Part shown: piece by piece, positions 17,461 to 27,266 of the stretch
Position numbering within the stretch: position 1 is the stretch's first letter
Layout: every line of letters starts with the position of its first letter
Translations under genes and position numbers: made by a program
Assembly (NCBI RefSeq): GCF_021462825.1
Contig: NZ_JAKEEB010000026.1
Span: 29,812-93,811 of the forward strand
Source of the DNA: Streptomyces glomeratus
GTDB taxonomy: Bacteria; Actinomycetota; Actinomycetes; Streptomycetales; Streptomycetaceae
Reading direction: 5' to 3'
Length of the DNA stretch: 64,000 nt
Notes under the pieces: model-generated
Database searches by the model: none
What the model saw: only the letters and a program-made list of their open reading frames with translations
What the model was told of the DNA's origin: nothing

Positions 17461-18013
17461 CGCGGCTGCCTCCCGTATCGAACGTACGTCTGTCGATCCC
17501 GCAGGATATAGGGCGATACTACCTTTTTCTACAAGAAGCCAGGTCAGGGTCCGTGTCGACTGATCCACGACGCGCCGGCCGGGAAACGCCCGGTCCAGGA
17601 ATCCGACCCCATGTCGGGCTCGTGCGGTCCGTCGACCGGGCCGCCGCACCCGTCGACCGCGTCATCCAGCCTGTCACCTGCCCTGAGGGTGAGGTGAGAA
17701 CCGGTCGCATTCCCGCCCGCCCAGCCTACGGCAGAGGCTTCCGGCAGGCTGAGCTTGCCGAGCGCGTCGAAGCCCTCGGCCGTACCCCTCCCCAACCCCC
17801 ACGGTTCGTCCACCTTCTGCGCAAGCTCGGCCTGTTTCCGGGGGACGTCGGGGAGCGAATCGGCCTCGCGAGCCGCTCGCAGCAATTCGCAGGGCAGACG
17901 GTCGCCCTGACCTGGTTCGCTCGGCTTCGGCTGACGGCGATCTCACCGACCCCGTGAGGCGGGGTCACCCTTGCGGACGGAAACCGACCGCAAGCGGGGC
18001 TAGCGTGCATGCC
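17461..18013. other. 553-bp intergenic region without a convincing gene
   Basis: The gap separates divergent corA and the winged-helix gene. Frames crossing it on either strand lack a start with a ribosome-binding site and show no recognisable family. An AT-richer patch near 17510-17540 (ctacctttttctacaag) probably belongs to the corA promoter. The stretch 17720-17940 keeps an open frame with coding-like wording on the plus strand (QAELAERVEALG) but has no start; it could be a decayed remnant. Confidence 0.5.
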
Positions 18014-19189
18014 ATGACGAAGACGAGCCGCGCGCCACGGACGGCAGCCGGAAGGGGGGCCACGGCCCCCGGGCCCCGCAACGCGTCCCCGGGGGAGGCC
18101 GCGGCCCCCGTCCTCCACCCCCGTGCCCTCAACCGGGCCACCCTCGCCCGTCAGCTCCTGCTCCGCCGGTCGCCGCTGTCCGCGAAGGCCGCCGTGACCC
18201 ACCTCCTCGGGCTCCAGGCGCAGAACGTCCAGCCCCCTTACTTCGCGCTCGCCGCCCGACTGGAGGGCTTCGCCCCCGAGCACCTCTCGGTGCTCATGGC
18301 GGACCGCGAGGTCGTTCGCATCGTCACCCTGCGCTCCACCCTTCACACCCACACCGCCGACGACTGCCTGTCCCTGCGTCCCCTGGTCCAGCCCGCCCGC
18401 GACCGAGAGCTCGGCCTCTTCCGCACGGGTCTGGCCGGCGTCGACCTGGACCGCCTCACCGCGCTCGCCCGCGACCTCGTCGAGGCCGAGCCCCGCACCA
18501 TGAAGCAGCTGCGCGAGGCGCTGCTCGCCGAGTGGCCGCACGCCGACCCGGGGGCACTCGCCGTCGCCGCCCGCTGCCGGCTTCCACTGGTCCAGGTCAC
18601 CCCGCGCGGCCTGTGGGGCAGGAGCGGCCAGGTCGCGCTCACCACCGCCGAGCACTGGCTCGGCCGCGCCGCCGAGCCGGCCCAGGCGCCGGAGGGGACC
18701 GTGCTGCGGTACCTCGCGGCCTTCGGACCGGCGTCCGTCAAGGACATGCAGACCTGGGCCGGCCTGACCCGGCTGAAGGACGCCTTCGAACGTCTCCGCC
18801 CCCGGCTCCTCGCCTTCCGCGACCACAACGGCGTCGAACTCTTCGACCTCCCCGACGCCCCCCGGCCCGACCCGGACACCCCCGTGCCGCCACGGTTCCT
18901 GCCCGAGTACGACAATCTGCTGCTCTCCCACGCGGACCGCAGCCGGGTCGTGCCCGACGGCCTCAAGGGCCGCAGCCGGCAGGGCAACCAGGCGCACCGC
19001 ACGCTTCTCGTCGACGGTTTCCTGGCGGGCGTGTGGACGCTGGAGGAGGGCGCGCTCGTGATCGAGCCCTTCGGCATGCTCGGCAAGGCGCAACGGCAGG
19101 AGGTGACCGCCGAGGGCGAGCGGATGCTCGCGGTCATGTATCCCAAGGCCGCCCATGACATCCGGTTCGGGACCGTCGTACGACGGTGA
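18014..19189 (+). CDS. winged-helix DNA-binding protein of the AlkZ/YcaQ (HTH_42) type
   Basis: 391 residues, three tandem winged-helix domains typical of the HTH_42 superfamily. The motif LGLQAQNVQPP near residue 68 contains the Q-x-Q pair that in AlkZ, the azinomycin-resistance DNA glycosylase of Streptomyces, is the catalytic motif; E. coli YcaQ has Q-x-D at this position. Later family features are LRSTLHTHTADD and RFLPEYDNLLLSHADRSR. A role in excising bulky or crosslinked DNA lesions is therefore plausible. The N-terminal 35 residues are Thr/Arg/Pro-rich and probably disordered. It sits about 12 kb from the biosynthetic cluster, so a link to self-resistance is only speculation. Confidence 0.8.
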   Translation: MTKTSRAPRTAAGRGATAPGPRNASPGEAAAPVLHPRALNRATLARQLLLRRSPLSAKAAVTHLLGLQAQNVQPPYFALAARLEGFAPEHLSVLMADREVVRIVTLRSTLHTHTADDCLSLRPLVQPARDRELGLFRTGLAGVDLDRLTALARDLVEAEPRTMKQLREALLAEWPHADPGALAVAARCRLPLVQVTPRGLWGRSGQVALTTAEHWLGRAAEPAQAPEGTVLRYLAAFGPASVKDMQTWAGLTRLKDAFERLRPRLLAFRDHNGVELFDLPDAPRPDPDTPVPPRFLPEYDNLLLSHADRSRVVPDGLKGRSRQGNQAHRTLLVDGFLAGVWTLEEGALVIEPFGMLGKAQRQEVTAEGERMLAVMYPKAAHDIRFGTVVRR

Positions 19190-19214
19190 CGGCCGGCCGC
19201 CTACAGTCGGGGCC

Positions 19215-20120
19215 ATGGAACTGCGGCAGCTCGGCTATTTCGTGACCGTCGCCGAGGAACTGCACTTCGGGCGCGCGGCCGGGAAGCTGCATATCGTGCA
19301 GTCCGCGGTCAGCCAGCAGATCCGGCGGCTGGAGCGGGAGCTGGGCGCCGAGCTGTTCGACCGCTCGCCCCGGCATGTACGGCTGACCGCGGCGGGCGAG
19401 CGGCTGCTGCCCGAGGCCCGGGCGGTGCTCGCCGCCGCCGACCGGGCCCGCGCGGCGGTCCTGCCCCCGGCCGGGCTGCGGCTCGGCACCAGCACCGGGC
19501 TGGGCGCCCATCTGGACCGTGTCCTCGCGGCCTTCGCACGGCGTAGGCCGGAGGTGCCCGTCGAGCTGGTGTCGCTCCCGGCGGCGCAGCGCCTGGCGCG
19601 GGTCGCGGACGGCCGCCTGGACGCGGCGTTCGTCCGGGCCGCGGAGCCGGTGCCCGGGGTGCGGGTGCTGCCCCTGTGGCAGGACCCGCTGGTGGCCGCC
19701 CTGCCCGCCGGGCACCCCCTGGCCACCCGGGCGGAGATCCCGCTCGACGAGCTGGCCGGGCTGCGCCTGAGCATCACCCCACGCGCCGCCAACCCGGCCT
19801 TGGTCGACCTGGTGCTCGGCGCCTGCCGGGCGGCCGGGTTCGAACCGCTGCCCGGTCCGGTGTCCGGCTCGCTCCATGACACCCTCGCCGTCATCGGCGC
19901 GATCTCCCAGCCTCCCGCCTCCGCCCGAGCGGGGGAGACCCCCATCCTGTGGACGGTCGTGTACGCCTCCCACGCGCGCGTGCTGCATGTGCCGCGCGTG
20001 GCCTTCGTGCCCTTCCGGGAACCGGGCCTCGCCCTGCCGACCGGGCTCGCCGTCCGTGCGTCGGCCCCGCCGCCGTACCTGGACGAGCTGGTGTCCGCCT
20101 GCGGCGATCACCAGAACTGA
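19215..20120 (+). CDS. LysR-family transcriptional regulator
   Basis: 301 residues. N-terminal winged helix with the standard text MELRQLGYFVTVAEELHFGR and AVSQQIRRLERELGAELFDR, followed by the two-lobe effector-binding domain (LRLGTSTGLGAHLDRVLAAF). A 20-residue insertion (SQPPASARAGETPILWTVVY, about residues 235-254) is slightly unusual. It is 25 bp after the winged-helix gene and 107 bp before a tautomerase gene, which may be its target. Ligand unknown. Confidence 0.9.
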   Translation: MELRQLGYFVTVAEELHFGRAAGKLHIVQSAVSQQIRRLERELGAELFDRSPRHVRLTAAGERLLPEARAVLAAADRARAAVLPPAGLRLGTSTGLGAHLDRVLAAFARRRPEVPVELVSLPAAQRLARVADGRLDAAFVRAAEPVPGVRVLPLWQDPLVAALPAGHPLATRAEIPLDELAGLRLSITPRAANPALVDLVLGACRAAGFEPLPGPVSGSLHDTLAVIGAISQPPASARAGETPILWTVVYASHARVLHVPRVAFVPFREPGLALPTGLAVRASAPPPYLDELVSACGDHQN

Positions 20121-20227
20121 TCGCTGCGCGCTCGGCTTGCTCCTTGGTCGCGGGCGTCGCGGGCCGTTGACTGAATCCGTCACCGCCGGGCGGCCGCAAG
20201 GGCCGCCGCGCACAGAGGAGTTCAGTC

Positions 20228-20410
20228 ATGCCCATCGTCACCATCCAGCAGGGTCCCCGCGACGTCGCGCTCAAGCGGGACCTCGTCCGGCGGGTCACCG
20301 ACGCCTTCGTCGACGCGTACGGCGTCCCGGCCGAGACCGTCCAGGTGTGGATCCACGAGGTGCCGGCGGACAGTTGGGGCGCCGCGGGGAAGCTGACCGC
20401 CGACAAGTAG
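20228..20410 (+). CDS. 4-oxalocrotonate tautomerase family protein
   Basis: 60 residues. Met is followed by Pro (MPIVTIQQG), and after Met removal Pro1 is the catalytic base of this family. The rest is the beta-alpha-beta unit with LKRDLVRRVTDAFVDAYGV and VQVWIHEVPADSWGAAG. Such proteins assemble as hexamers and tautomerise 2-hydroxymuconate-like or related enols. The AGAGGAG ribosome-binding site is 6 bp upstream. The preceding LysR gene is a likely regulator. Confidence 0.9.
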   Translation: MPIVTIQQGPRDVALKRDLVRRVTDAFVDAYGVPAETVQVWIHEVPADSWGAAGKLTADK

Positions 20411-20489
20411 CGCGTACACGTAGCGCGACAAGTGGCACAGCGAGCGTGGGCCGGGCCCGGTGGCCCGGCCCACGCCGGAGGGTTGGAAA

Positions 20490-20530
20490 GGGGGCGTTGC
20501 GGGCCGCTCGTGGAGGCTCGCAACGCCCCC
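20490..20530. terminator. bidirectional stem-loop between convergent genes
   Basis: A perfect 12-bp inverted repeat, gggggcgttgcg at 20490-20501 and its complement at 20519-20530, encloses a 17-nt loop. It lies between the ends of the convergent tautomerase and trypsin genes and has no T-run, as is common for Streptomyces terminators. Confidence 0.8.
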
Positions 20531-20569
20531 CGGTCATCTACCTGAGGGGTACTCAGGAAGATTTCGGGG

Positions 20570-21361
20570 CTAGGAGTTGACCTGAGCGGTCACCAGGGCC
20601 GAGAAGGTGGTCAGCCGGGTGTAGACACCCGGGTAACCCGCCTCGGCGCAGCCGTTGCCCCAGGAAGTGATCCCTGCCAGGACGCCCCCGATGAGCAGGG
20701 GACCGCCGCTGTCGCCCTGGCAGGTGTCGACGCCGCCGGAGGTGTATCCGGCGCAAACCATGTCGGACTTGACGAAGTCCGAACCGTAGGAACTCTTGCA
20801 GCCGGCGTCCGCCACGATCGGAACGGTGGCGGAGCGCAGCTGGTCGGAGGAGTTGCCGCTCTCGGAGGTGGCGCCCCACCCGACTATCCGCGCGGTGGTG
20901 CCGGCCGCGTACACACTCGTCTGGGAGGACGAGACGTAGGAGGCCGCCGTGTACGGCATCGAGGTCGACAGGGTCAGCACGGCCACGTCGTCGCCGTTGG
21001 TGGCGTCCGTGTAGTCCGGGTCGACCCAGATCTTGCTGACCTTGCTGACCGTGCCGTTCGTGCCGTTGAGGTAGGTGCGGCCGCCGACCACGCGGACGCT
21101 GCGGGTGGTCTCGCCGGCCATGCAGTGCGCGGCCGTGACGACCTTCCTGGCCGCGACCAGGGTGCCGCCGCAGAACTGGTTACCGGAGGCGTCCGTGATC
21201 TGCATCATGAACGGGTACGCGGTCGTCGTGGTCGTCGTGCCGCCGACGATCGGCTGGGGCGCGGCGACCGCGGCGGTGGCGCCGAGCAGCGCGGTCGTGG
21301 TGACGGCGGTGGTCGCCAGGGCGGCGGCGACGGACCGTCTTGCGCGGTTGAGCCCGAACAT
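20570..21361 (-). CDS. secreted trypsin-like serine protease
   Basis: 263 residues. A signal peptide (NRARRSVAAALATTAVTTTA, cleaved near AVAA) and a short propeptide precede the chymotrypsin-fold domain beginning IVGGTTTTT. The catalytic triad is visible: His in TAAHC, Asp in GDDVAVLTL and Ser in DTCQGDSGGPL; cysteines for three disulfides are present (FCGG/AAHC, AGC/MVCAG, DTCQG/NGCA). This matches Streptomyces extracellular trypsins. Asp in the primary pocket (VDTCQGDSGG) indicates Lys/Arg specificity. AGGAGACCC precedes the ATG. Confidence 0.94.
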   Translation of the reverse strand: MFGLNRARRSVAAALATTAVTTTALLGATAAVAAPQPIVGGTTTTTTAYPFMMQITDASGNQFCGGTLVAARKVVTAAHCMAGETTRSVRVVGGRTYLNGTNGTVSKVSKIWVDPDYTDATNGDDVAVLTLSTSMPYTAASYVSSSQTSVYAAGTTARIVGWGATSESGNSSDQLRSATVPIVADAGCKSSYGSDFVKSDMVCAGYTSGGVDTCQGDSGGPLLIGGVLAGITSWGNGCAEAGYPGVYTRLTTFSALVTAQVNS

Positions 21362-21609
21362 GGGTCTCCTCAGGGGTTGCCGGTGGGGTTCGCGCGGGTG
21401 GGCGGTGCACGTCGGCGCCGGCCCTTCCCGTTCGAGTGGACGTCGAGCGGAGCGGGAACCGACCCCGGTGTGCCCGGCGAGCGGCACGCCTTTACGCTAG
21501 AAGCCGGGCCGGTCTCCTCCCAATGAGGGAACCCCCTAAGGGAGTTGGGCAGGGAAAACCCTCGGTCTGCGCGCGTAAACCGGTGCCACGGTACGTAGGC
21601 CGAATCCGG

Positions 21610-24420
21610 TCAGGCCGTGCGGTGCCCCGCCGCCAGCCGTACGATGTCCACCCGGGACCGGATGCCCAGCTTGCGGTACACCCTGGTGAGAGTGGCCTCC
21701 ACGGTCTTCACGCTGATGAACAGACGGGCCGCGATCTCACGGTTGGTCGCGCCCTCCATGACCAGCGCGGCCACCTGCCGTTCCGTCGCGGCCAGGGTGT
21801 CCAGGGCCGCCGCGGCCAGGGGCGGCTGGGCGGCTCCCGTGACCGCGGCCGTCTCCACCTGGCGCAGCCACGGCATCGCGCGGCAGCGGCGGAAGAGCCG
21901 CGCCGCCTCGTCGTACGGCGTGGGACCGGGCTTCTGGGCGCGCAGACCTGCCAGCGCATATGCGGCCCGCGCCTCTTCCAGCCCGTACCCCAGTCCGGCC
22001 AGGCGTTCCTGAGCCGACGTCAACTGGCGTTCGGCCGCGCCGACTTCCCCGCGTGTGGTCCGCACCAGCGCCTCGGCCCGGTCCAGTACCGCCAGCACGC
22101 TCTCCCGTCCGAGCCGCAGCGCACGGGCGCGGGTGGCGTCGATGACGTCCTGTGCCTCGGCCGGCTCCCCGATGCGTACCAGCGCTTCCGCGAGGTCGCC
22201 GTGCCAGCGGCCCCGGGCCGGATCGGTGACCCCGAGTCCCTCCTCCAACTCCCGGACCCGGCGCAGCGATCCCACCGTCCCCGCCGCGTCCCCGGCCACC
22301 AGCTGGGCGTGTCCCAGCGCGGCCAGCGCCCGCGACAGATACAGCACGTCGCCGTCCTCCTCGGCCCGTCCCACCGCCTCCCGGGCCAGCGTCAGCGCCC
22401 GCTCCACCTCACCGCCCGCGGCCTCCGCGAGCGAGGTGAGCATGGCGCTCGCCGCCTCTCCGATGCCGGTGTCACGGGCGAGCCGCAGGCTCTCGCGCGC
22501 CAGGTCGAGGGCCCGGCCGCAGTGCCCGGCGCGCAGTTCGGTCTCGGCGAGCCCGCGCAGGAAGTGCACCTCGGCCTCGACCATCCCGCGCCGCCGCACC
22601 TCGCGCAGCAGACCGCTGATCGTCTTGCGAGCCTCGGCCAGCTGGTCGCTCATGATCAGCCAGCGGAACCGTGCGGAAGCCGCGCCGTTGTGGTCGCACG
22701 CCACCCGCGGGTCCTGCGGCTCCTTCAGCGCCCGCTTGATGGTCGCGGGGGCGTCCGGATGCCCCATCAGGGTCTCGGCCTGCGCCTGGAAGGCCAGCGC
22801 CAGCAGCTCGTTGCGCCGGTCACCGGCCCGCGCCGCGAGATCCGCGGCGAGCGCCCCCTCCTCCCGGGCCCGGTCGAAGTCGCCCTCCACGAGCAGCGCC
22901 CGCCAGGCGAGCTGATAGTGCACGAGGGCGAGCAGCCGTGGGTCGTCGCCCGCGTCCGAGAGCGCCTGCGGGAAGACGGCGTCGACCTCGGCCATCGCGT
23001 GTCCGGCGGCGTCGATCACGACCATCCACGCCCGTACCCGGTCCGCCGGTTCGGCCGCCTGCGCCAGCACCTCGTGGGCGATGTCCCGCGCGAAGTCCGT
23101 CTCCCCCGCCGTCAGCGCGTCCTCGGCCGCCTGGAGCCGCCGTTCGTCCGCGCCCGGCGCCGCACCCGCCGGGGTGTGCCGGGCCGCGAGCAGCCCCAGT
23201 TCCGCCGCCACCGACGGCGCGCCCCGGTCCCGGGCGGCGGCCGCGGCCTCACCGAGCCGTCCGGCCACCTCGGGGTCGGTACCTGTGCTGGCGAGCGCGA
23301 GATGCCGGGCCCGCTCGATCGGGTCGGAGGCCGCCGTCGACAGGGCCGCGTGCGCGGCCCGCCGCTCCTGGGCGCTCGCCTGCGCGTACAGCGCGGCCGA
23401 TATCAGCGGATGCGCGAAACGTACGCCGGGCGCGTCCCGCTCCGTCACCAGCAGCCCCAGCGCCGCGGCCTGCGCGGTCTCCGCCTCCGCGTTCTGCCGC
23501 CCCGCGGCGCGCAGCAGGGCCACCGTGGGCCGCGCCCCGGCGCTCGCCACGAGCAGGGTGCGGCGGGCCTCCGCAGGCAGTGCCTCCAGCCGGTTGAGCA
23601 CCAGCGCACGCAGCGAGGTGGGCACCGGGAGCGGCTCACCGGGACTGGGGGGTGTGGTGCTCTCGAACAGGGCGCGGCCGAGCTCCAGCGCGAACAGCGG
23701 GTTCCCGCCGCTGGTGCGGTGGATGTCCCGGACGGTGGAGCGGGGCAGGCCGGTGTAGCCGCGGTGGTCGAGGAGTTCGGCGACCTGGGTGCGGGCGAGC
23801 GGGCCGACCCGGACCGCGAGGGTGTCCGGCGGGGCCGCGGCCAGATAGCGGTCGTGCTCCTGACCCTGCGGCTCGGTCTGCGTGCGCACCGCGCACAGCA
23901 TCTGCACGGGCGTACCGCCCAGGCGCCGCGCGGCGAAGCCGAGGAGTTCGGTACTGGCGGGGTCCAGCCACTGGAGGTCGTCGGCGACGATCAGCACGGG
24001 GCCGCGGGCGGCGAGCGCGCGCAGGGTGGACAGCACCGCGAGCCGCAGCGCCAGACCGTCCCGTTGCAGGCTGGACTCGCCGCGGCCGGTGAGCGCGGAC
24101 TCCAGGGCGGTGCGCTGCGGGGCGGGCAGCCGGTCGGCGACCTCGTCCACGACGAGGCCGAGCAGATCCGCGAGGGCCAGGAAGGGCAGATGCGATTCGG
24201 ACTCGGTCGCCGAGCAGCGCAACACGGTGCGCACCGCTTCGCCGTATTCCGCGGCCAGCGAGCGCAGGAAGGTGGACTTTCCTATTCCGGCCGGGCCGTG
24301 GACCAGCACACTTCCCCCGCCGGCCAGCTGCTCGCGCGCCCCCGCGAGCAGCTCCTCCCGGCCGATGACCACGTCGGGGCGGGGTCTGGCAGGCTCCTTG
24401 AAGTCCCGTCGCACGGTCAC
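21610..24420 (-). CDS. LAL-type large ATP-binding LuxR-family regulator
   Basis: 936 residues. An N-terminal AAA/STAND ATPase with Walker A GPAGIGKST (about 42-50) and Walker B VLIVADDLQWLD, a long Ala/Leu/Arg-rich helical-repeat middle (TPR-like) that probably senses a ligand, and a C-terminal LuxR helix-turn-helix (TERQVAALVMEGATNREIAA, then SVKTVEATLTRVYRKLGI). Proteins of this class often activate catabolic or antibiotic operons. GTG start with GGAGGGGAGCG upstream. It is followed on the same strand by the trypsin gene, but the 248-bp gap suggests separate transcription. Confidence 0.93.
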   Translation of the reverse strand: MTVRRDFKEPARPRPDVVIGREELLAGAREQLAGGGSVLVHGPAGIGKSTFLRSLAAEYGEAVRTVLRCSATESESHLPFLALADLLGLVVDEVADRLPAPQRTALESALTGRGESSLQRDGLALRLAVLSTLRALAARGPVLIVADDLQWLDPASTELLGFAARRLGGTPVQMLCAVRTQTEPQGQEHDRYLAAAPPDTLAVRVGPLARTQVAELLDHRGYTGLPRSTVRDIHRTSGGNPLFALELGRALFESTTPPSPGEPLPVPTSLRALVLNRLEALPAEARRTLLVASAGARPTVALLRAAGRQNAEAETAQAAALGLLVTERDAPGVRFAHPLISAALYAQASAQERRAAHAALSTAASDPIERARHLALASTGTDPEVAGRLGEAAAAARDRGAPSVAAELGLLAARHTPAGAAPGADERRLQAAEDALTAGETDFARDIAHEVLAQAAEPADRVRAWMVVIDAAGHAMAEVDAVFPQALSDAGDDPRLLALVHYQLAWRALLVEGDFDRAREEGALAADLAARAGDRRNELLALAFQAQAETLMGHPDAPATIKRALKEPQDPRVACDHNGAASARFRWLIMSDQLAEARKTISGLLREVRRRGMVEAEVHFLRGLAETELRAGHCGRALDLARESLRLARDTGIGEAASAMLTSLAEAAGGEVERALTLAREAVGRAEEDGDVLYLSRALAALGHAQLVAGDAAGTVGSLRRVRELEEGLGVTDPARGRWHGDLAEALVRIGEPAEAQDVIDATRARALRLGRESVLAVLDRAEALVRTTRGEVGAAERQLTSAQERLAGLGYGLEEARAAYALAGLRAQKPGPTPYDEAARLFRRCRAMPWLRQVETAAVTGAAQPPLAAAALDTLAATERQVAALVMEGATNREIAARLFISVKTVEATLTRVYRKLGIRSRVDIVRLAAGHRTA

Positions 24421-24647
24421 CGCTCCCCTCCGTGTGTCGCGTCCTGGCCAATATTAGGCAACGAGCCTTTGAATTTCGGACACGCGGCGAGGTGAGGCAA
24501 ATAACAAGATGACGGCACGAGGGAATTCACCGGAGTGTCGAATGAATGGGAACCGACAATCAGTGGGTTCGCAAAATGGGCGGGTGGGTGGCAATCCGCC
24601 GGTAACCCGCGCAGAGAGTGACAGAAGGTCGTCAGACGGCACACCTC

Positions 24648-25484
24648 CTAGGGCAGCACGCCGGCTCGCCGGGCGGCGACCACCGCCTCCCATCGAGTAT
24701 GCGCGCCCAACTTCCGCATGGCAGAGCGCAGATATCCCTTCACGGTCTCCGGGCGCAGCCCCAGCCGCTCCGCCGCCGCCGCGTTGGTGGAGCCGACCGC
24801 CACACACGACAGGACGTCCACCTCGCGCGGTGACAGTCCGACGGTGGCCGCGCGGGGCAGGGGGGAGGCCGCGCCCGCGAGACGTCCGCACACCTCGAGC
24901 AGCTCCTCCCGCAGTGCCGGGTCCCCGACCCGCTGGGCCAGCGAGCGCAGGGTGCCGTGCGCCTCGCGGACCCGCTCCCAGGCCGCACCGGACGGCCCCG
25001 CCGGTTCCCGCACGGCCGTCAGCGCCGCCCGCGCCTCGTCCCGTGCGACCAGCGCCTGCTCCACGTCGCGGGCCGCGGCCACGGCCGCGTTCAGCGTGCG
25101 GTCCCCCAGCGGCTGCGCCGTGCGCAGGGCGCCGTAGAGGACACCGCGGACCCTGCGCCGTACGACGAGCGGCACCGCGAGCACGGATCTGAGGCCCTCC
25201 GTGGCCACCGCGCCGTCGTACTCATGGCTGATCCGCCGTGAGGCCGAGTAGTCGGTCACCGCGCACGGCCGGGCCAGTGCGACCACCTTGCCGCCCAGCC
25301 CGTTGCCGGAGACGACGGCGAGCGAGCTGAGCGCCGTCGTCGTGTTGCCGCTGAGTTCGCTGATGCGGATCTGCGGCCGCCCGGACTCCACCAGGCCGCC
25401 GAAGGCGACCGGCAGTCCCGTGGCGCGCCGCAGCCGCACCAGTGCGCCACGCACCTCCACCGCCTCGGCTGCGTCAGCTGCCAC
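24648..25484 (-). CDS. GAF-domain LuxR-type regulator
   Basis: 278 residues. Residues 1-140 look like a GAF sensor (GLPVAFGGLVESGRPQIRIS; GLRSVLAVPLVVRRRVRGVL). After a helical linker comes a LuxR-type helix-turn-helix (LSPREVDVLSCVAVGSTNAA, RLGLRPETVKGYLRSAMRKL). It is divergent from two acyl-CoA ligase genes with only 102 bp between the GTG start and the first ligase, so it probably controls them. GAAGGGGCGG precedes the GTG. The 227 bp between this gene and the LAL regulator contain no gene. Confidence 0.88.
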   Translation of the reverse strand: MAADAAEAVEVRGALVRLRRATGLPVAFGGLVESGRPQIRISELSGNTTTALSSLAVVSGNGLGGKVVALARPCAVTDYSASRRISHEYDGAVATEGLRSVLAVPLVVRRRVRGVLYGALRTAQPLGDRTLNAAVAAARDVEQALVARDEARAALTAVREPAGPSGAAWERVREAHGTLRSLAQRVGDPALREELLEVCGRLAGAASPLPRAATVGLSPREVDVLSCVAVGSTNAAAAERLGLRPETVKGYLRSAMRKLGAHTRWEAVVAARRAGVLP

Positions 25485-25586
25485 GTGCCCGCCCCTTCGT
25501 CGCGGCGCACCCCCCGTTCGGGGGTGGTGAGACCTGCATCACGGATTACACGATGTTAGGTGGCTGCCCGGCAATGAGGAGGACAC

Positions 25587-27266
25587 GTGACGGCGAACAC
25601 CGACCCGACGGACGCGTTCCGGACCGCGCGGGACTTCCTGCTCGCGCACCGGGAGGACTACGCCACGGCGTACGCGGGCTTCCACTGGCCGCGTCCGGCG
25701 CATTTCAACTGGGCGCTCGACTGGTTCGACGTGATCGCCGACGGCAACGGCCGCACCGCGCTGCACATCGTCGAGGAGGACGGCCGTGAGACCCGGCTCT
25801 CCTTCCGTGAGCTGTCCGTGCACTCCGACCAGGCCGCGAACTGGCTGCGCGGACGCGGCGTCCGCGCCGAGGACCGCGTCCTCGTCATGCTGGGCAACCA
25901 GGCCGAGCTGTGGGTGACGGCGCTGGCCGCGATGAAGCTGCGCGCCGTGGTCATCCCCGCCACCCCGCTGCTCGGCGCCGCCGACCTGCGTGACCGGGTC
26001 GACCGCGGCCGGGTCCGGCATGTGATCGCCCGCGCCGAGGACACCGGCAAGTTCGACGAGGTGCCCGGTGACTACACCCGCATCGCGGTCGGCGGCGCGG
26101 GCGCGGGCTGGCAGCCGTTCGAGGACCTGTACGCCGCCCCCACGCTGTTCGCACCCGACGGCCCCACCATGGCCGACGACCCGCTGATGCTGTACTTCAC
26201 CTCGGGCACCACCGCACGCCCCAAGCTGGTGGAGCACACCCATGTCTCGTACCCCGTGGGCCATCTGGCGACCATGTACTGGATCGGCCTCAAGCCCGGT
26301 GACGTCCACCTCAACATCTCCTCGCCGGGCTGGGCCAAGCACGCCTGGTCGAACCTGTTCGCCCCGTGGAACGCGGAGGCGACCGTCTTCCTCCACAACT
26401 ACACGCGCTTCGACGCGGCCCGGCTGATGGCCGAGATGGACCGGGCCGGTGTGACCACCTTCTGCGCCCCGCCGACCGTGTGGCGCATGCTCATCCAGGC
26501 CGACCTCACCCAGCTGCGCACCCCGCCGCGCGAGGCGGTCGCCGCCGGTGAGCCGCTGAACCCCGAGGTCATCGAGCAGGTACGGCGGGCGTGGGGCGTG
26601 ACCATCCGGGACGGCTTCGGACAGACCGAGACGGCCGTTCAGGTCTCCAACAGCCCCGGCCAGCCGCTGAAGACGAGTTCGATGGGCCGCCCGAGCCCGG
26701 GCTTCCGGATCGAACTGCTCGACCCGGTGACCGGGGCGCCGGGGGTGACCGAGGGCGAGATCGCCCTGGACCTGTCGGTCCGGCCCGTCGGCCTGATGAC
26801 CGGCTACCACGGCGACGCCGACCGTACCGCGCAGGTCATGGCGGGAGGCTACTACCGCACGGGAGACATCGGTTCACGGGACGACGACGGATACATCACC
26901 TATGTCGGGCGGTCCGACGACGTCTTCAAGGCCTCCGACTACAAGATCTCCCCCTTCGAGCTGGAGAGCGCGCTCCTCGAACACGAGGCGGTGGCCGAGG
27001 CGGCCGTGGTGCCCGCGCCGGACGAGGTGCGCCTGGCCGTCCCCAAGGCGTACATCGTGCTCGCCGCGGGCTGGGAACCGGGTCCGGACACCGCCAAGGT
27101 CCTATTCGAGCACTCCCGGAACGTTCTCGCCCCCTACAAGCGCATCCGCCGCCTGGAGTTCGGCGACCTGCCCAAGACCGTCTCCGGCAAGATCCGCCGC
27201 ATCGAGCTGCGCGAGGCCACGGCCGCCGGGTCCGTGAGCGAGTACCGCGAGGAGGACTTCCGATGA
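25587..27266 (+). CDS. acyl-CoA/acetyl-CoA synthetase-like AMP-forming ligase (ACSM-like)
   Basis: 559 residues, ANL superfamily. ATP-binding P-loop YFTSGTTARPKLVEHTH, the A5 motif FGQTET, the A7 hinge YRTGDIG followed by YVGRSDDVFKASDYKISPFE, and the A10 lysine in KTVSGKIRR. The N-terminal extension and the phrase FHWPRPAHFNWALDWFD are typical of medium-chain or aromatic acyl-CoA synthetases. It probably activates a carboxylic acid for degradation. It overlaps the next ligase gene by 4 bp (ATGA). Confidence 0.88.
   Translation: MTANTDPTDAFRTARDFLLAHREDYATAYAGFHWPRPAHFNWALDWFDVIADGNGRTALHIVEEDGRETRLSFRELSVHSDQAANWLRGRGVRAEDRVLVMLGNQAELWVTALAAMKLRAVVIPATPLLGAADLRDRVDRGRVRHVIARAEDTGKFDEVPGDYTRIAVGGAGAGWQPFEDLYAAPTLFAPDGPTMADDPLMLYFTSGTTARPKLVEHTHVSYPVGHLATMYWIGLKPGDVHLNISSPGWAKHAWSNLFAPWNAEATVFLHNYTRFDAARLMAEMDRAGVTTFCAPPTVWRMLIQADLTQLRTPPREAVAAGEPLNPEVIEQVRRAWGVTIRDGFGQTETAVQVSNSPGQPLKTSSMGRPSPGFRIELLDPVTGAPGVTEGEIALDLSVRPVGLMTGYHGDADRTAQVMAGGYYRTGDIGSRDDDGYITYVGRSDDVFKASDYKISPFELESALLEHEAVAEAAVVPAPDEVRLAVPKAYIVLAAGWEPGPDTAKVLFEHSRNVLAPYKRIRRLEFGDLPKTVSGKIRRIELREATAAGSVSEYREEDFR

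Noticed and set aside
21436..24495. 1,019-residue plus-strand open frame
   Set aside because: Antisense to the LAL regulator; no recognisable domain.
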